This document shows, piece after piece, positions 1 through 9,100 of a DNA stretch of 48,790 nucleotides. Both the position numbers and the translations under genes were made by a program. Position 1 is the stretch's first letter. Each line of letters begins with the position of its first letter. This stretch comes from Hyphomicrobiales bacterium (GTDB lineage: Bacteria > Pseudomonadota > Alphaproteobacteria > Rhizobiales > Rhizobiaceae), in NCBI GenBank assembly GCA_900466875.1, contig UBNQ01000017.1:1-48790 (forward strand), read 5' to 3'. Under the pieces are notes generated by a model, which saw only the letters and a list, made by a program, of their open reading frames with translations, was not told where the DNA came from and made no database searches.

Positions 1-96
1 CATATCAGCAAGCTGCGCAAAAAGCTGCGCAAGAAGCTCGGAACCGATCCGATCGATTCAAAACGCTTCCTCGGATATTGCATCGACTGGAATTGA
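1..96 (+). CDS. rem: C-terminal end of Rem-type OmpR-family regulator (partial)
   Basis: The frame is open from base 1 to a TGA at 94-96 and gives 31 residues: HISKLRKKL, then a short basic linker, then [13 protein letters not shown]. The ISKLRKKL stretch is the DNA-recognition helix type of OmpR/PhoB winged-helix domains, and RFLGYCID fits the C-terminal beta-hairpin (usually RGxGY). In S. meliloti and A. tumefaciens the gene directly before flgE is rem, an orphan OmpR-type regulator that activates flagellar class II genes, so position and fold agree. The receiver part lies outside the window. Identification rests on synteny plus 31 residues. Confidence 0.72.
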   Translation, partial: HISKLRKKLRKKLGTDPIDSKRFLGYCIDWN

Positions 97-104
97 TGAG
101 GGGA

Positions 105-135
105 GGGGGCGATCTGGATCGCCCCCTTTCATTTA
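105..135 (+). terminator. Rho-independent terminator after rem
   Basis: A perfect 10-bp stem (105-114 with 117-126, GGGGGCGATC and its complement) closes on a 2-base loop and is followed by TTTCATTT. It lies 9 bases after the rem stop codon and separates rem from the flgE operon. Confidence 0.75.
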
Positions 136-138
136 GGT

Positions 139-170
139 CGGCCGGACGTGTCCGTCCGGCCGTTTATTAT
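139..170 (+). terminator. Second terminator-like hairpin in tandem
   Basis: A perfect 10-bp stem (139-148 with 153-162, CGGCCGGACG and its complement) with a 4-base loop is followed by TTTATTATTG. It comes directly after the first hairpin and probably acts as back-up termination; it could also be a leader hairpin for flgE if transcription starts upstream of it. Confidence 0.55.
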
Positions 171-300
171 TGTTCCGACTGTTGGTTTTCCGCCGGCACT
201 CGCCGGCCGACCTGCCAGGTCTCCTGCCCATCGTTTTTCAGACAGCTTCACGCAAGGACCGGCCCCTAATGTGGAGCAACTATCACAGCGAGGATTCGAA

Positions 301-1569
301 ATGAGCATTTTTGGAACCATGAAGACCGCCGTATCGGGCATGAATGCTCAGGCTAACCGCCTCGGTACGGTCGGTGACAATATCGCGAACTCGAGCACGA
401 CCGCCTACAAGGGTGCGTCGACCTCGTTCTCGTCACTGGTTCTTCCTTCCACCTCGGGCAACTACAACTCTGGCGGCGTAGAGACGAAGGTTCGTTACTC
501 CGTCTCCGAGCAGGGTGCGCTTCAATATACCAATTCCGGATCCGACCTTGCGATTGAAGGCGAAGGTTTCTTCGTCGTCCAGGATACGGCCGGCAACATC
601 TTCCTGACACGTGCCGGTTCTTTCGTTCCGGACGAAGAAGGCTACCTCGTCAATGCTGCAGGTTACATGCTGCTCGGCTATGAGGCCGATGGCGGCGTGC
701 CGACCACCGTCGTCAATTCCTATGACGGTCTGGTCCCGGTCAAGGCTGCGAACTCGGCCATCACCGCCGTCCCGACCACGAACGGTTCGCTTACCGGCAA
801 CCTCAACAAATCGGCTGATCCTGTTCCGGCCGGCAGCTGGGCAAGCGACAACCAGCCCACGACCGATGTCGACATGGACAGCATGCTGAAGACCTCGGTG
901 ACGACCTATGACGAATACGGTGAATCCGTCACCTATGATTTCTACTTCACCAAGACGGCCGACAATTCCTGGGAAGTCGCCGTGTACAACGCTGCCGACA
1001 AGAGCACCACCGGTAGCGGCAGCTTCCCGTATTCGAGCGGAGCCGTTCGTGCCGACATGGTCTTCGATTCGAAGGGCCTGGTAAGCATGACCGGAGCGGC
1101 GGTCAACGGCAAGTCGTTGACCGTGAACGGCATCTCCTTCGATCTTTCGGGCATGAATCAGCTCTCCAGTAAGTCGCTCATCACCGATGGTAGCGCGAAC
1201 GGTAGCCCGGCCGAATCGATGACCGGCATTGATATCGACACGGACGGCACGGTTTACGCCACCTACGCCAAGAGTGACCCGAAGGCCCTCTACCAGATTG
1301 CCCTGGCGACGGTTCAGAGCCCGGACAATCTCGCGCTCTTCTCGGGCAACGTCTATAAGCCGTCGGCCGATTCGGGCGTCGTCACGATCGGCTTTGCCGG
1401 CACCACCGGTTTTGGTGAAATCCGCAAAGGCGCACTGGAAGGGTCGAACGTCGACCTCGCTACCCAGCTGACGGAAATGATCGAATCGCAGCGCAGCTAC
1501 ACCGCGAATTCCAAGGTATTCCAGACCGGCTCTGACCTTATGGATGTTCTCATCAATCTCGCCCGTTAA
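301..1569 (+). CDS. flgE: Flagellar hook protein FlgE
   Basis: FlgE builds the hook, the universal joint between basal body and filament, and is exported by the flagellar type III system. The N-terminus MSIFGTMKTAVSGMNAQ followed by GTVGDNIANSSTTAYKG is the flagellar rod/hook signature (SGMxAQ, then NIANxxTxxYK). The C-terminus GSNVDLATQLTEMIESQRSY is the matching hook/rod C-terminal helix. I chose the ATG at 301 because the signature starts at the next residues and GAGG lies just upstream (CAGCGAGGATTCGAA). An upstream in-frame start at 148 would add 51 residues unlike any hook protein and run through the terminator region. Length is 422 residues, normal for rhizobial FlgE. First gene of the flgE-to-fliQ run. 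Confidence 0.96.
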   Translation: MSIFGTMKTAVSGMNAQANRLGTVGDNIANSSTTAYKGASTSFSSLVLPSTSGNYNSGGVETKVRYSVSEQGALQYTNSGSDLAIEGEGFFVVQDTAGNIFLTRAGSFVPDEEGYLVNAAGYMLLGYEADGGVPTTVVNSYDGLVPVKAANSAITAVPTTNGSLTGNLNKSADPVPAGSWASDNQPTTDVDMDSMLKTSVTTYDEYGESVTYDFYFTKTADNSWEVAVYNAADKSTTGSGSFPYSSGAVRADMVFDSKGLVSMTGAAVNGKSLTVNGISFDLSGMNQLSSKSLITDGSANGSPAESMTGIDIDTDGTVYATYAKSDPKALYQIALATVQSPDNLALFSGNVYKPSADSGVVTIGFAGTTGFGEIRKGALEGSNVDLATQLTEMIESQRSYTANSKVFQTGSDLMDVLINLAR

Positions 1570-1587
1570 GGCGTAGGAGCCACCTGA

Positions 1588-3042
1588 ATGTCCATCGCAT
1601 CCGCAATCAGTACGACCAAATCGATCCTGAGTAACACTGCGACCCAGACGGCCACAGTGTCGACCAACACGTCCAACACCAACACCGAGGACTACAATCG
1701 TCGTACAGCAATCACGACGACAAATCCGTACTCGGGTGCGACAACGGTCAAGATCGAGCGGACCGAGGATGCGGCCCTGCTGAAGCAGACATTGTCGGCG
1801 ATTGCCGACAATTCCGGCCAGCAGGCCTTGTTGAAGGGGCTTGTCTCTCTCGACGCCGTGATGGGCGGAAACGAATCGTCGGCGACGCCGTCGCAATATC
1901 TTGCCGCCCTTGTCGAGGCGATGGATACATTTGCCACGTCGCCGAGCGACGTGACCCTGGCCGCCGCTGCCGTTGCGGCAGCCGGCGATGTCGCCAGATC
2001 CCTCAACCAGCAGACCTCTGCAGTCCAGAACCTGCGCGTCGAAGCGGATTCGGAAATCTCGACGACGGTTCAGAAGCTGAACCAGCTCCTGAAGGATTTC
2101 GAGAAGGTCAACGACAAGGTCAAGGAAAAGACGGCAAGGGGAGAAGATCCCAATGATGCGCTCGATACCCGTGAAGGCCTTGTAAAGCAGATTTCCGACA
2201 TCATCGGTGTCACGAGTGCTGTCCGTGATGGCAATGACATGGTGCTTTACACCAGCGGCGGTATCACCCTGTTCGAAACCGTTCCGCGCGCTGTGACCTT
2301 CGAACCGAAGGCAGCCTTCGACGCGACCACCACCGGCAACTCGGTTTATATCGACGGTGTTGTGCTCGCTCCGGGCAAGGGCAGCAGCACGAGCGCCAAT
2401 GGCTCGCTTCAGTCGCTCCTGCAGCTTCGTGATGAAGTTTATCCGGGCTACCAGAAGCAGCTGGACGAGATCGCCCGCGTCACGATCAATGTCTTTGCTG
2501 AAAAGGACGGTCTGGGCGATCCGGTCGCCGGCCTGTTCACCGTCACCGGCACGCCGCCGGCCGGCTGGTCGCTGGATCCCAACGATGCCACGATCGTGTC
2601 CGGCCTGGCTGGCCTCATCGCCGTCGATCCGGATGCGCAGACCGATCCCAACAAGCTAAGGGACGGCAACGTCAACGGCGTAAGCCAGAACACGGAAAAT
2701 GCCGCGGGCTTCTCGGACCTTCTCTACAAGTATCTGGCAGGCTTCGAGCAGACGGTAAGTTTTGACGGCGAGGCAGGGACGACAACCAGCACTACGCTTC
2801 TGGCTTATTCGACGGACTCCGTCGGCTGGGTTCAGGAATATCGAAGCAATGCCAGCTCGGCGGCCGAAAGCACCTCGGCCATGCAGATGCGGGCAAAGGA
2901 AGCCTATGCGAATGCGACAGGCGTGAACCTCGACGAGGAACTCATTCTCCTGCTGGACATCGAGCAATCCTACAAGGCAGCCACGAAACTGCTTTCGACG
3001 ATTGACGAGATGCTGGCTTCACTGATGCAGGCGGCTAGCTAG
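1588..3042 (+). CDS. flgK: Hook-filament junction protein FlgK (HAP1)
   Basis: FlgK is the first of two adapter proteins joining hook to filament. It has 484 residues, a polar N-terminal helix region with the motif NTEDYNRR (the rhizobial form of the usual TPGYSRR after NIAN), a variable middle domain, and a C-terminal helix ending YKAATKLLSTIDEMLASLMQ, typical for HAP1. A GTAGGAG ribosome site precedes the ATG. It lies 18 bases after flgE and 2 bases before flgL, so the genes are co-transcribed and probably translationally coupled. Confidence 0.94.
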   Translation: MSIASAISTTKSILSNTATQTATVSTNTSNTNTEDYNRRTAITTTNPYSGATTVKIERTEDAALLKQTLSAIADNSGQQALLKGLVSLDAVMGGNESSATPSQYLAALVEAMDTFATSPSDVTLAAAAVAAAGDVARSLNQQTSAVQNLRVEADSEISTTVQKLNQLLKDFEKVNDKVKEKTARGEDPNDALDTREGLVKQISDIIGVTSAVRDGNDMVLYTSGGITLFETVPRAVTFEPKAAFDATTTGNSVYIDGVVLAPGKGSSTSANGSLQSLLQLRDEVYPGYQKQLDEIARVTINVFAEKDGLGDPVAGLFTVTGTPPAGWSLDPNDATIVSGLAGLIAVDPDAQTDPNKLRDGNVNGVSQNTENAAGFSDLLYKYLAGFEQTVSFDGEAGTTTSTTLLAYSTDSVGWVQEYRSNASSAAESTSAMQMRAKEAYANATGVNLDEELILLLDIEQSYKAATKLLSTIDEMLASLMQAAS

Positions 3043-3044
3043 TC

Positions 3045-4064
3045 ATGAAAACAACGTCTATTTCATCCCTCGCCATTAGCCAGTCCATGCAGTCCACGGT
3101 CTCCAACGCGATGACGGAGATTGTCAAACTGCAGGACGAAGCGGTTACCGGAACCTACTCGGATGTCGGGCTGGAACTGGGAACGCGCACCTCGACAAGC
3201 CTTGATTATTCGCGCGAGAGCAGCCGTCTTCAGTCGGTCATCGACGCGAACTCCTTCGCCGAGACGCGAATGGAGGGGTCGCAGCTTGCTTTGACCAACA
3301 TCTCGAGTGCCGGACAGAAGCTGCTGGACGCCTTGACCGCCCTGAGCGGCAATACGGACGTCAACAGCCTCAAGGTTTCCGCCGATAGCGCGAAATCGGT
3401 TCTGGAGAACTTCGTCAGCTACGCAAACACCGCCGTCAATGGTGAGTACCTGTTTTCGGGCACCGCTACGGACGTACAGACGTTCGACGATGATTTCATC
3501 GAAAGGGTGACGAAGGATTTCCGGGACGCATTCGACGCTTTCAGGGGCGGCACCGCGGCCAAGGATGTCACTGCCGATCAGATGAAGACATTTCTGTCCG
3601 GTTATGAGGCATCTTTCAACTGGGACCTCTGGAATAACGCGTCTGACACAGTCATGACGACGCGCATAAGCTCTTCGGAAACCGTAGCGACATCCACCAG
3701 CGCCAATTCGGACGGTTTCAAGAACCTTGTCCTCGCTTCTGTGATAGCCTCTCAGTTGACGAATGCCGGGCTCGGTAGCGGAGCCTTGTCCGTGGTTAGC
3801 CAGCAGGCGACGCAATATGCCGGCTCGGCAATCTCGGGTGTGACCGCTCAGCAGTCGGCACTCGGTTTGTCGCAGGAACGTATCGGCAAGGCGAACACAT
3901 ACATGAGCAACCAAATCACGATCATCGATACGCAGCTGACGAGCCTGGTGGGTGTGAATACGGAAGAGGCCTCTGTACGTCTCTCGACGCTGCTGAACCA
4001 GGTTGAGACCTCCTACTCGATCACATCTCGCATTTTAGGCATGAGCCTCGCTGATTATATCTAG
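3045..4064 (+). CDS. flgL: Hook-filament junction protein FlgL (HAP3)
   Basis: FlgL is the second hook-filament adapter, related to flagellin at both ends. Of its 339 residues, the N-terminal 100 (SISSLAISQSMQSTVSNAM, then RLQSVIDANSFAETRMEGSQ) and the C-terminal 80 (QERIGKANTYMSNQ to SYSITSRILGMSLADYI) are the paired helices that pack in the filament core. The central part is short. Only 2 bases separate it from flgK. The flgE-flgK-flgL-flaF order is the rhizobial one. Confidence 0.93.
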   Translation: MKTTSISSLAISQSMQSTVSNAMTEIVKLQDEAVTGTYSDVGLELGTRTSTSLDYSRESSRLQSVIDANSFAETRMEGSQLALTNISSAGQKLLDALTALSGNTDVNSLKVSADSAKSVLENFVSYANTAVNGEYLFSGTATDVQTFDDDFIERVTKDFRDAFDAFRGGTAAKDVTADQMKTFLSGYEASFNWDLWNNASDTVMTTRISSSETVATSTSANSDGFKNLVLASVIASQLTNAGLGSGALSVVSQQATQYAGSAISGVTAQQSALGLSQERIGKANTYMSNQITIIDTQLTSLVGVNTEEASVRLSTLLNQVETSYSITSRILGMSLADYI

Positions 4065-4112
4065 TCATCGACATGTAAGTACGATGCGCGCTCTACCATG
4101 AAGGGTAAACGA

Positions 4113-4460
4113 ATGTTTCAGTTTTCATACGCGGAGATCATGGAGGATGATCTCACCGTTGCCCGCGAACGAGAACGTCAGATCCTGACCAGGTCGATTG
4201 AATTGCTGGAGGTCGCGAAACAGAGCGACAAGTACGACAAGGATTCGATTGAGGCCGTCTACTACACGAGACGGGTATGGATAAGGTTGATTGAGGATCT
4301 CCGAAGCGCCGACAATCAACTGAGTGTGGAAGTCAGAGCCAACTTAATATCGATCGCAATATGGATATTGAAGGAGTTGGAGAACATCCGGCGACGGACC
4401 TCTACCAACTACCAAGGTATCATAGACATAACCATCATCATTCGGGATGGACTTAAATGA
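4113..4460 (+). CDS. flaF: Flagellin biosynthesis regulator FlaF
   Basis: FlaF is a small alphaproteobacterial protein needed for flagellin production and secretion; in Caulobacter it acts with FlbT and flagellin. The 115 residues start [13 protein letters not shown] and contain the family core [15 protein letters not shown] and [17 protein letters not shown] chose the ATG at 4113, not the in-frame ATG at 4098: AAGGG sits 8 bases before 4113, and the family starts with M-[YF]-QFSYAEI. The last four bases overlap flbT (ATGA), so translation is coupled. Confidence 0.92.
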   Translation: MFQFSYAEIMEDDLTVARERERQILTRSIELLEVAKQSDKYDKDSIEAVYYTRRVWIRLIEDLRSADNQLSVEVRANLISIAIWILKELENIRRRTSTNYQGIIDITIIIRDGLK

Positions 4461-4903
4461 AAAGTACGCTACGCCTCTCGCTGAAATCCGGAGAAAAGAT
4501 CTTCGTCAACGGTGCCGTCCTTCGGGTGGACCGGAAGGTTTCTATCGAATTCCTCAATGACGTGACGTTCCTGCTGGAAAACCATGTGCTTCAGCCCGAG
4601 CAGACCACGACACCACTTCGGCAGCTCTACTTCATCGCCCAGATGATGTTGATCAATCCTGAAGGAAAAGAGCATTCCATGACTCTCTTCCGCAAGTCGA
4701 TCACCATGCTGGTCGCCTGCTTCCAGAACGAGGAAGTTCGTTCCGAACTGAAGCGGATCGACAGCATGGTATCGTCAGGACGCCCCTTCGATGCGTTGAA
4801 GGCCATCCGCGCCCTTTATCCGGTTGAGGAAGGCATTCTCAATAAGAACGAGATCACGCCCGCAGCCGTTATGGAATTGCGAAAGGAAATCGCACTATGG
4901 TGA
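4457..4903 (+). CDS. flbT: Flagellin mRNA regulator FlbT
   Basis: FlbT in Caulobacter binds the 5' untranslated region of flagellin mRNA and represses it until the hook is finished. The 148 residues begin [21 protein letters not shown], the characteristic FlbT N-terminus, and keep the internal [16 protein letters not shown] stretch. It overlaps flaF by 4 bases at its start and flgD by 7 bases at its end, so the three genes form a tight translational block. FlaF and FlbT side by side is a typical alphaproteobacterial flagellar arrangement. Confidence 0.93.
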   Translation: MKSTLRLSLKSGEKIFVNGAVLRVDRKVSIEFLNDVTFLLENHVLQPEQTTTPLRQLYFIAQMMLINPEGKEHSMTLFRKSITMLVACFQNEEVRSELKRIDSMVSSGRPFDALKAIRALYPVEEGILNKNEITPAAVMELRKEIALW

Positions 4904-5346
4904 CGATCACGCCTACTCAAACCAATACGACGACCGTGACGACTGCGGGGCAATCGACCTCCACGTCCGACGCGGCGAAGGCGTCTCTCGACTATAACAG
5001 CTTTCTCAAGCTGCTGATCACGCAGATGCAGAACCAGGATCCGACCGATCCCATGGATGCGACCGAGCAGGTCTCGCAGCTTGCGACGTTCTCGCAGGTC
5101 GAGCAGTCGATCAAGATGAACAGCAATCTTGATAACCTGATCAGCCAGTCGAACCTGTCGAACGCCTCGAATTATGTCGGCAAGACGATCACCAGCGCGG
5201 ATGGCAAGACAACGGGTGTGATCCAATCCGTCGACGTGACGTCCGAGGGGCTGACCGCCGTGACGGTGGAAGGCAAGCTGATCAAGATCCAGTCTGGCAT
5301 CACGATTTCAAATTCGACCGAAGGCCAGTACACAATTCAGATTTAG
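4897..5346 (+). CDS. flgD: Hook cap/assembly protein FlgD
   Basis: FlgD forms the scaffold cap on which hook subunits assemble. The family core is clear: [20 protein letters not shown], then [32 protein letters not shown]. At 149 residues it is a short FlgD with little room for the C-terminal FlgD-Ig/tudor-like domains found in enterobacterial proteins; this short form is usual in rhizobia. AAGGAA lies before the ATG. It overlaps flbT by 7 bases. Confidence 0.93.
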   Translation: MVTITPTQTNTTTVTTAGQSTSTSDAAKASLDYNSFLKLLITQMQNQDPTDPMDATEQVSQLATFSQVEQSIKMNSNLDNLISQSNLSNASNYVGKTITSADGKTTGVIQSVDVTSEGLTAVTVEGKLIKIQSGITISNSTEGQYTIQI

Positions 5347-5396
5347 TGTGTCAGAGGCATATGAACCATCTGTATGCCGATGAAGGGTAGAATGTC

Positions 5397-5663
5397 ATGA
5401 ATGAGGCCGATGCGCTGGATATTATGCGCAACGCCATCTGGACGATCCTGATTGCGGCGGGACCGGCTGTTCTTGCGGGCATGATTGTTGGCGTGACGAT
5501 CGCGCTGATTCAGGCTTTGACGCAGGTGCAGGAAATGACACTGACCTTCGTGCCCAAGATCGTTGCCGTCATGATCGTTATCGGCCTTTCGGCATCCTTC
5601 ATCGGCGGACAGATCGCCCTGTTTGCCGATCTCGTTTTCTCGCGTGTGCAAAGCGGGTTCTAG
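5397..5663 (+). CDS. fliQ: Flagellar export gate protein FliQ
   Basis: FliQ is a small two-helix membrane protein of the flagellar type III export gate (FliP-FliQ-FliR with FlhB and FlhA). The 88 residues have two hydrophobic segments (about 15-40 and 50-75) and the family pattern GMIVGVTIALIQALTQVQEMTLTFVPKI. AAGGG precedes the ATG. The stop codon TAG (5661-5663) shares its last base with a palindromic repeat. In S. meliloti and A. tumefaciens flhA and fliR follow here; in this window they do not. Confidence 0.95.
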   Translation: MNEADALDIMRNAIWTILIAAGPAVLAGMIVGVTIALIQALTQVQEMTLTFVPKIVAVMIVIGLSASFIGGQIALFADLVFSRVQSGF

Positions 5664-5770
5664 AGCAGTTCCGGTTTTGCGTGGGCAATTGCGGTGAAAC
5701 AAGGAGATGGAGCAGTTTCGCGTTTCGAAGAAATGCGGAAATGCTCTGGAAATACGCGAAAGCACTGCTC
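5663..5770. repeat. RIME-like rhizobial intergenic palindromic element, copy 1
   Basis: A 108-bp element bounded by 7-bp inverted ends (GAGCAGT at 5663-5669, ACTGCTC at 5764-5770). Its core at 5710-5747 differs at only 2 of 38 positions from 45187-45224, and similarity extends leftwards (TTTTGCGT, AATTGCG, GAGAT blocks in the same order). Elements of this kind (rhizobial intergenic mosaic elements) are scattered between genes in Rhizobiaceae; assigning it to that family is from memory. It begins on the last base of the fliQ stop codon. Confidence 0.75.
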
Positions 5771-6129
5771 CGACTTTTCAAATCCGGCCCGATAGATAGT
5801 TCCTGCACCCACCGGATCCGATCCGGCCTGCCCGGTTGCGACAAGACCGATAAGCTTCGGCGTCGAGGGCACATCTGCCTTCGCCGGACCCGTTGTGACG
5901 CATAATTTCCACGAACTGACAATCAGTCATGTTTTTTGGTGGTCTGGAACAAAACTTCAGCTTCGCGCAAGTCCGTCTCCCTACAGCTCCTGATGTCATC
6001 GGCATGAAACGCCGGTTTTGGCTCGCCATTCCCGGGAGGAGGGGGCGGCAGGATCTGGTTTCCTCGCATTGTTCACCACACCGGGGACGGCGTTCCTCGG
6101 GGTTGTTTTTAAGCATTTGATCAAGCGTC
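5771..6129. other. Intergenic segment without a recognised gene
   Basis: Between the repeat and the giant repeat gene I find no convincing reading frame: translations in all frames are rich in Arg, Pro and Cys without family resemblance, and no piece matches flhA or fliR. It may contain the promoter of the downstream gene, but no clear -35/-10 pair or sigma-54 site was found. Confidence 0.5.
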
Positions 6130-6141
6130 AAGGCTCTGTAC

Positions 6142-9100
6142 ATGACTACGACAATTTCCTCGCTCAGCGTTACCCAGATCAGGTCGCTTTCGACGGCGGC
6201 AGTTGCGGCATGGACGACCGACGACGTGGCGTCACTGTCCACGGCCCAGATCAAGGCTCTGTCTTCCGACCAGATTTCCGCGATGGATACGGAAGACATC
6301 GGAACGATGAATTCCCATCAGCTGAACGCGATCGCGACGGGTTCGATCGTCGGGCTGACGATGGATCAGCTTGCGGTTCTCAGCAAGATCGCGATCGAGA
6401 GCCTCAGCACCGGTCAGGTGGCGTCGTTGACAACGGACCAGCTGCAGGCATTTTCCACGGATCAGGCCGAAGCGCTGACGACATCGCAGGTCGGCTCGCT
6501 GACCTCTGCTCAGCTCGCAGCGCTGACGCCGGCCGATCTTGCCGCCTTCTCGACCGCGGATATGGCCGCCATCAATGCGGTTGCGGTCGTCGGTCTCAAA
6601 CCCGAAGTCATGAAGTCGCTGACCACGGCGCAGCTCTCGTCGCTGTCGCCGGGAGCAATCTCCAGGCTGACGACGGATCAGCTAACTGCGCTTTCCACCG
6701 GCCAGGTTGCGTCGTTGTCGACGATCCAGATCGGTTCCCTCAGATCCTATCAGATTGCGGCTCTTGGAACCGACGATATCGCCGCCCTGCCCACGGCAAG
6801 CATCGCTGCGCTCAGCAATGGCGCGGTTCCCGCCCTGTCGAGCGCCCAGATTGCGGCGCTGTCGTCCGCTCAGGTCGCGGCCGCCAGCACGGCGTTTATC
6901 GCCAGCCTGACCCCCACACAGATTGAGTCCTTCTCCACCGGACAGATCTCCGCACTGACATCGACGCAGATAGGTGCCTTGAAAGCGTTGCAGATTGCCG
7001 CGTTCAGCACCGCCATGGTCGGCGCTTTGACCACCGGCCAGATTGCGGCTCTCAGCACCGCCAGCATATCCTTCCTGAGCACGGAACAGATCGACGCGCT
7101 GTCGTCGAGGCAGATCGCCGCGTTGACGACGGACCATATGCAGGCTTTGAAGGTAACGCAGATCGTCGCCTTCTCCACCGACGATATTTCGCGCCTGACG
7201 CCGGAGCAGGTCGCAGCTTTGAGCACCCGGGCAATTCTCGGCCTAACCACCGATCAGGTTGCTGCGCTTTCGCCCAAACAGGTCGAAGCATTGACCCCCA
7301 TCCAGGTCCGGGTCCTGTCCTCGGAACAGGTGGCGGCCCTCGGTGCAGATGATCTGGCGACATTCTCGAGCGACGATATGGGCGCGCTCAGCAACAAGGC
7401 GGTCGCCGGCTTGTCGACCGCAATCATGGCGTCGTTGTCGCCTGCCCAGGTCGCCTCCCTGAACACGAGCGCTGTCGTGGCCCTGTCGACGGATCAGATC
7501 GGTGCGTTGAAAACCGCGCAGATGGCGGCGCTGACGACAGCACAGGTCGCCGCGCTGAGCTCCGATCAGGTTGCCGTGCTCGACGCGGTGGATCTTGCAG
7601 CTTTCTCGACTGCCAATATCGCCGCGCTCACCAGCCGCGGCATCGCGGGCCTGAGCACCGCTGCCATCGCCTCTCTGTCGACCAATCAGATTGCAGCCTT
7701 GAACGTCTACGCCGTGGGACGGCTTTCTTCCGAGCAGATGGAAGCGCTGTCGGTTGATCAGGCCCGGGCTCTCACGCCCGAACAGGTGCGCGTGCTGACG
7801 GCCTGGCAACTTGTGGCGCTGACACCGGAGCATCTTGCCACATTCTCGACCGGTAATATGGCGGCGCTCACCAGCGCTGCTATCTCCGGCCTGAGCGCGA
7901 ACGTGATCGCGTCGCTTTCGACAGCACAGATCGCCGCTTTGGCAGCCGGCGCCATCGGGGGGATGACGGCTGAACAGCTCGACAGGCTGTCGAGTGCACA
8001 GATCAAGGCTATGACCACCGAACAGGTCGCCGCGTTGAGGGCTTCGCAGATCGAAGCGATCGGAACGAATGGGATCGCGGCAATGTCCGCGTCCCAGATC
8101 ACTGCCCTGTCTGCTGCCGCGGTTGCCCGTATGAGCGTTGCCCAGGTGGCGGTTTTGAATTCGAGCCAAGCCGAAGCGCTGACTACGGCGCAGGTGAAGG
8201 TCCTGAGTTCGGCTCAGCTCGCTGCACTGGATCCGGAGGATCTGGCGACGTTCTCGACCGCTGACATCGCTGCTCTGACCAAGCTGTCGATCAGCGGGTT
8301 GAGCACTGCGGCGCTGCAGGGGCTATCGTCCGCCCAGGTTGCGGCCCTGACGGCCGCCGTTGTCGCAAAGATGACGACGGAGCAGGTTGCCGCTCTGAAG
8401 AGCAACCAGGTGGCCGCACTCACCACCGCCCAGATTGGCGCGCTTTCGTCATCCCAGGTCGGCGCGCTTGGCACGGAAAGCCTGCTCGCTCTATCGGCCA
8501 AGTCGTTCTCGGCGCTCGCATCCGCGGCCGTTGCGGGCCTGTCGACCAGCACGATCGCCGCCCTGTCAGGCGCGCAGCTTGCCGGTCTCAGCGCGGCCGC
8601 CATTGGCGCATTGTCGACCGGTCAGATTGCGGCGCTGTCGCGTGATCACGCAACGTCCTTGTCCACGAGCCAGATCAAGGCGCTTAGCTCCAAGCAGATT
8701 GGAGCGCTTACCACCGATACGCTGGCATCACTTTCGACCAAAGTAGCAGCGCTCACTCCGGCCACGTTTGCAGCGCTCTCGACGCAGCAGATCGCAGCCC
8801 TGTCCTCTGACCAGCTCGGGGCACTGTCGACGGCGCAGTTTGCAGCACTGACTGCTGTGCAGGTCGGAGCCTTCTCGCCGGAAGCGATTGCGGAATTCTC
8901 GCCTGCGCGTTTGGCGGCAATGAACACCGCTGCAATCGCGGCCCTGTCCACGGACGTGATCGCAGCGCTTACGACGGCGCAGATTGCGGCTCTCAGCACG
9001 GCCGGCGTTGCAAGCCTGACGACGGATCAGATCGCAGCCTTGTCCACCGCCCAGGTGGATGCCCTGACGACACTTCAGATCGGCGTTCTCAGAACAGCGC

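Noticed and set aside
433..1896. 487-codon antisense frame across flgE
   Set aside because: It lies opposite the certain flgE and flgK genes, is rich in Arg and Gly, and has no family resemblance.
5778..6299. 173-codon minus-strand frame across the start of the octad gene
   Set aside because: Half of it is the antisense of octads and the rest has no conserved pattern; no ribosome site.
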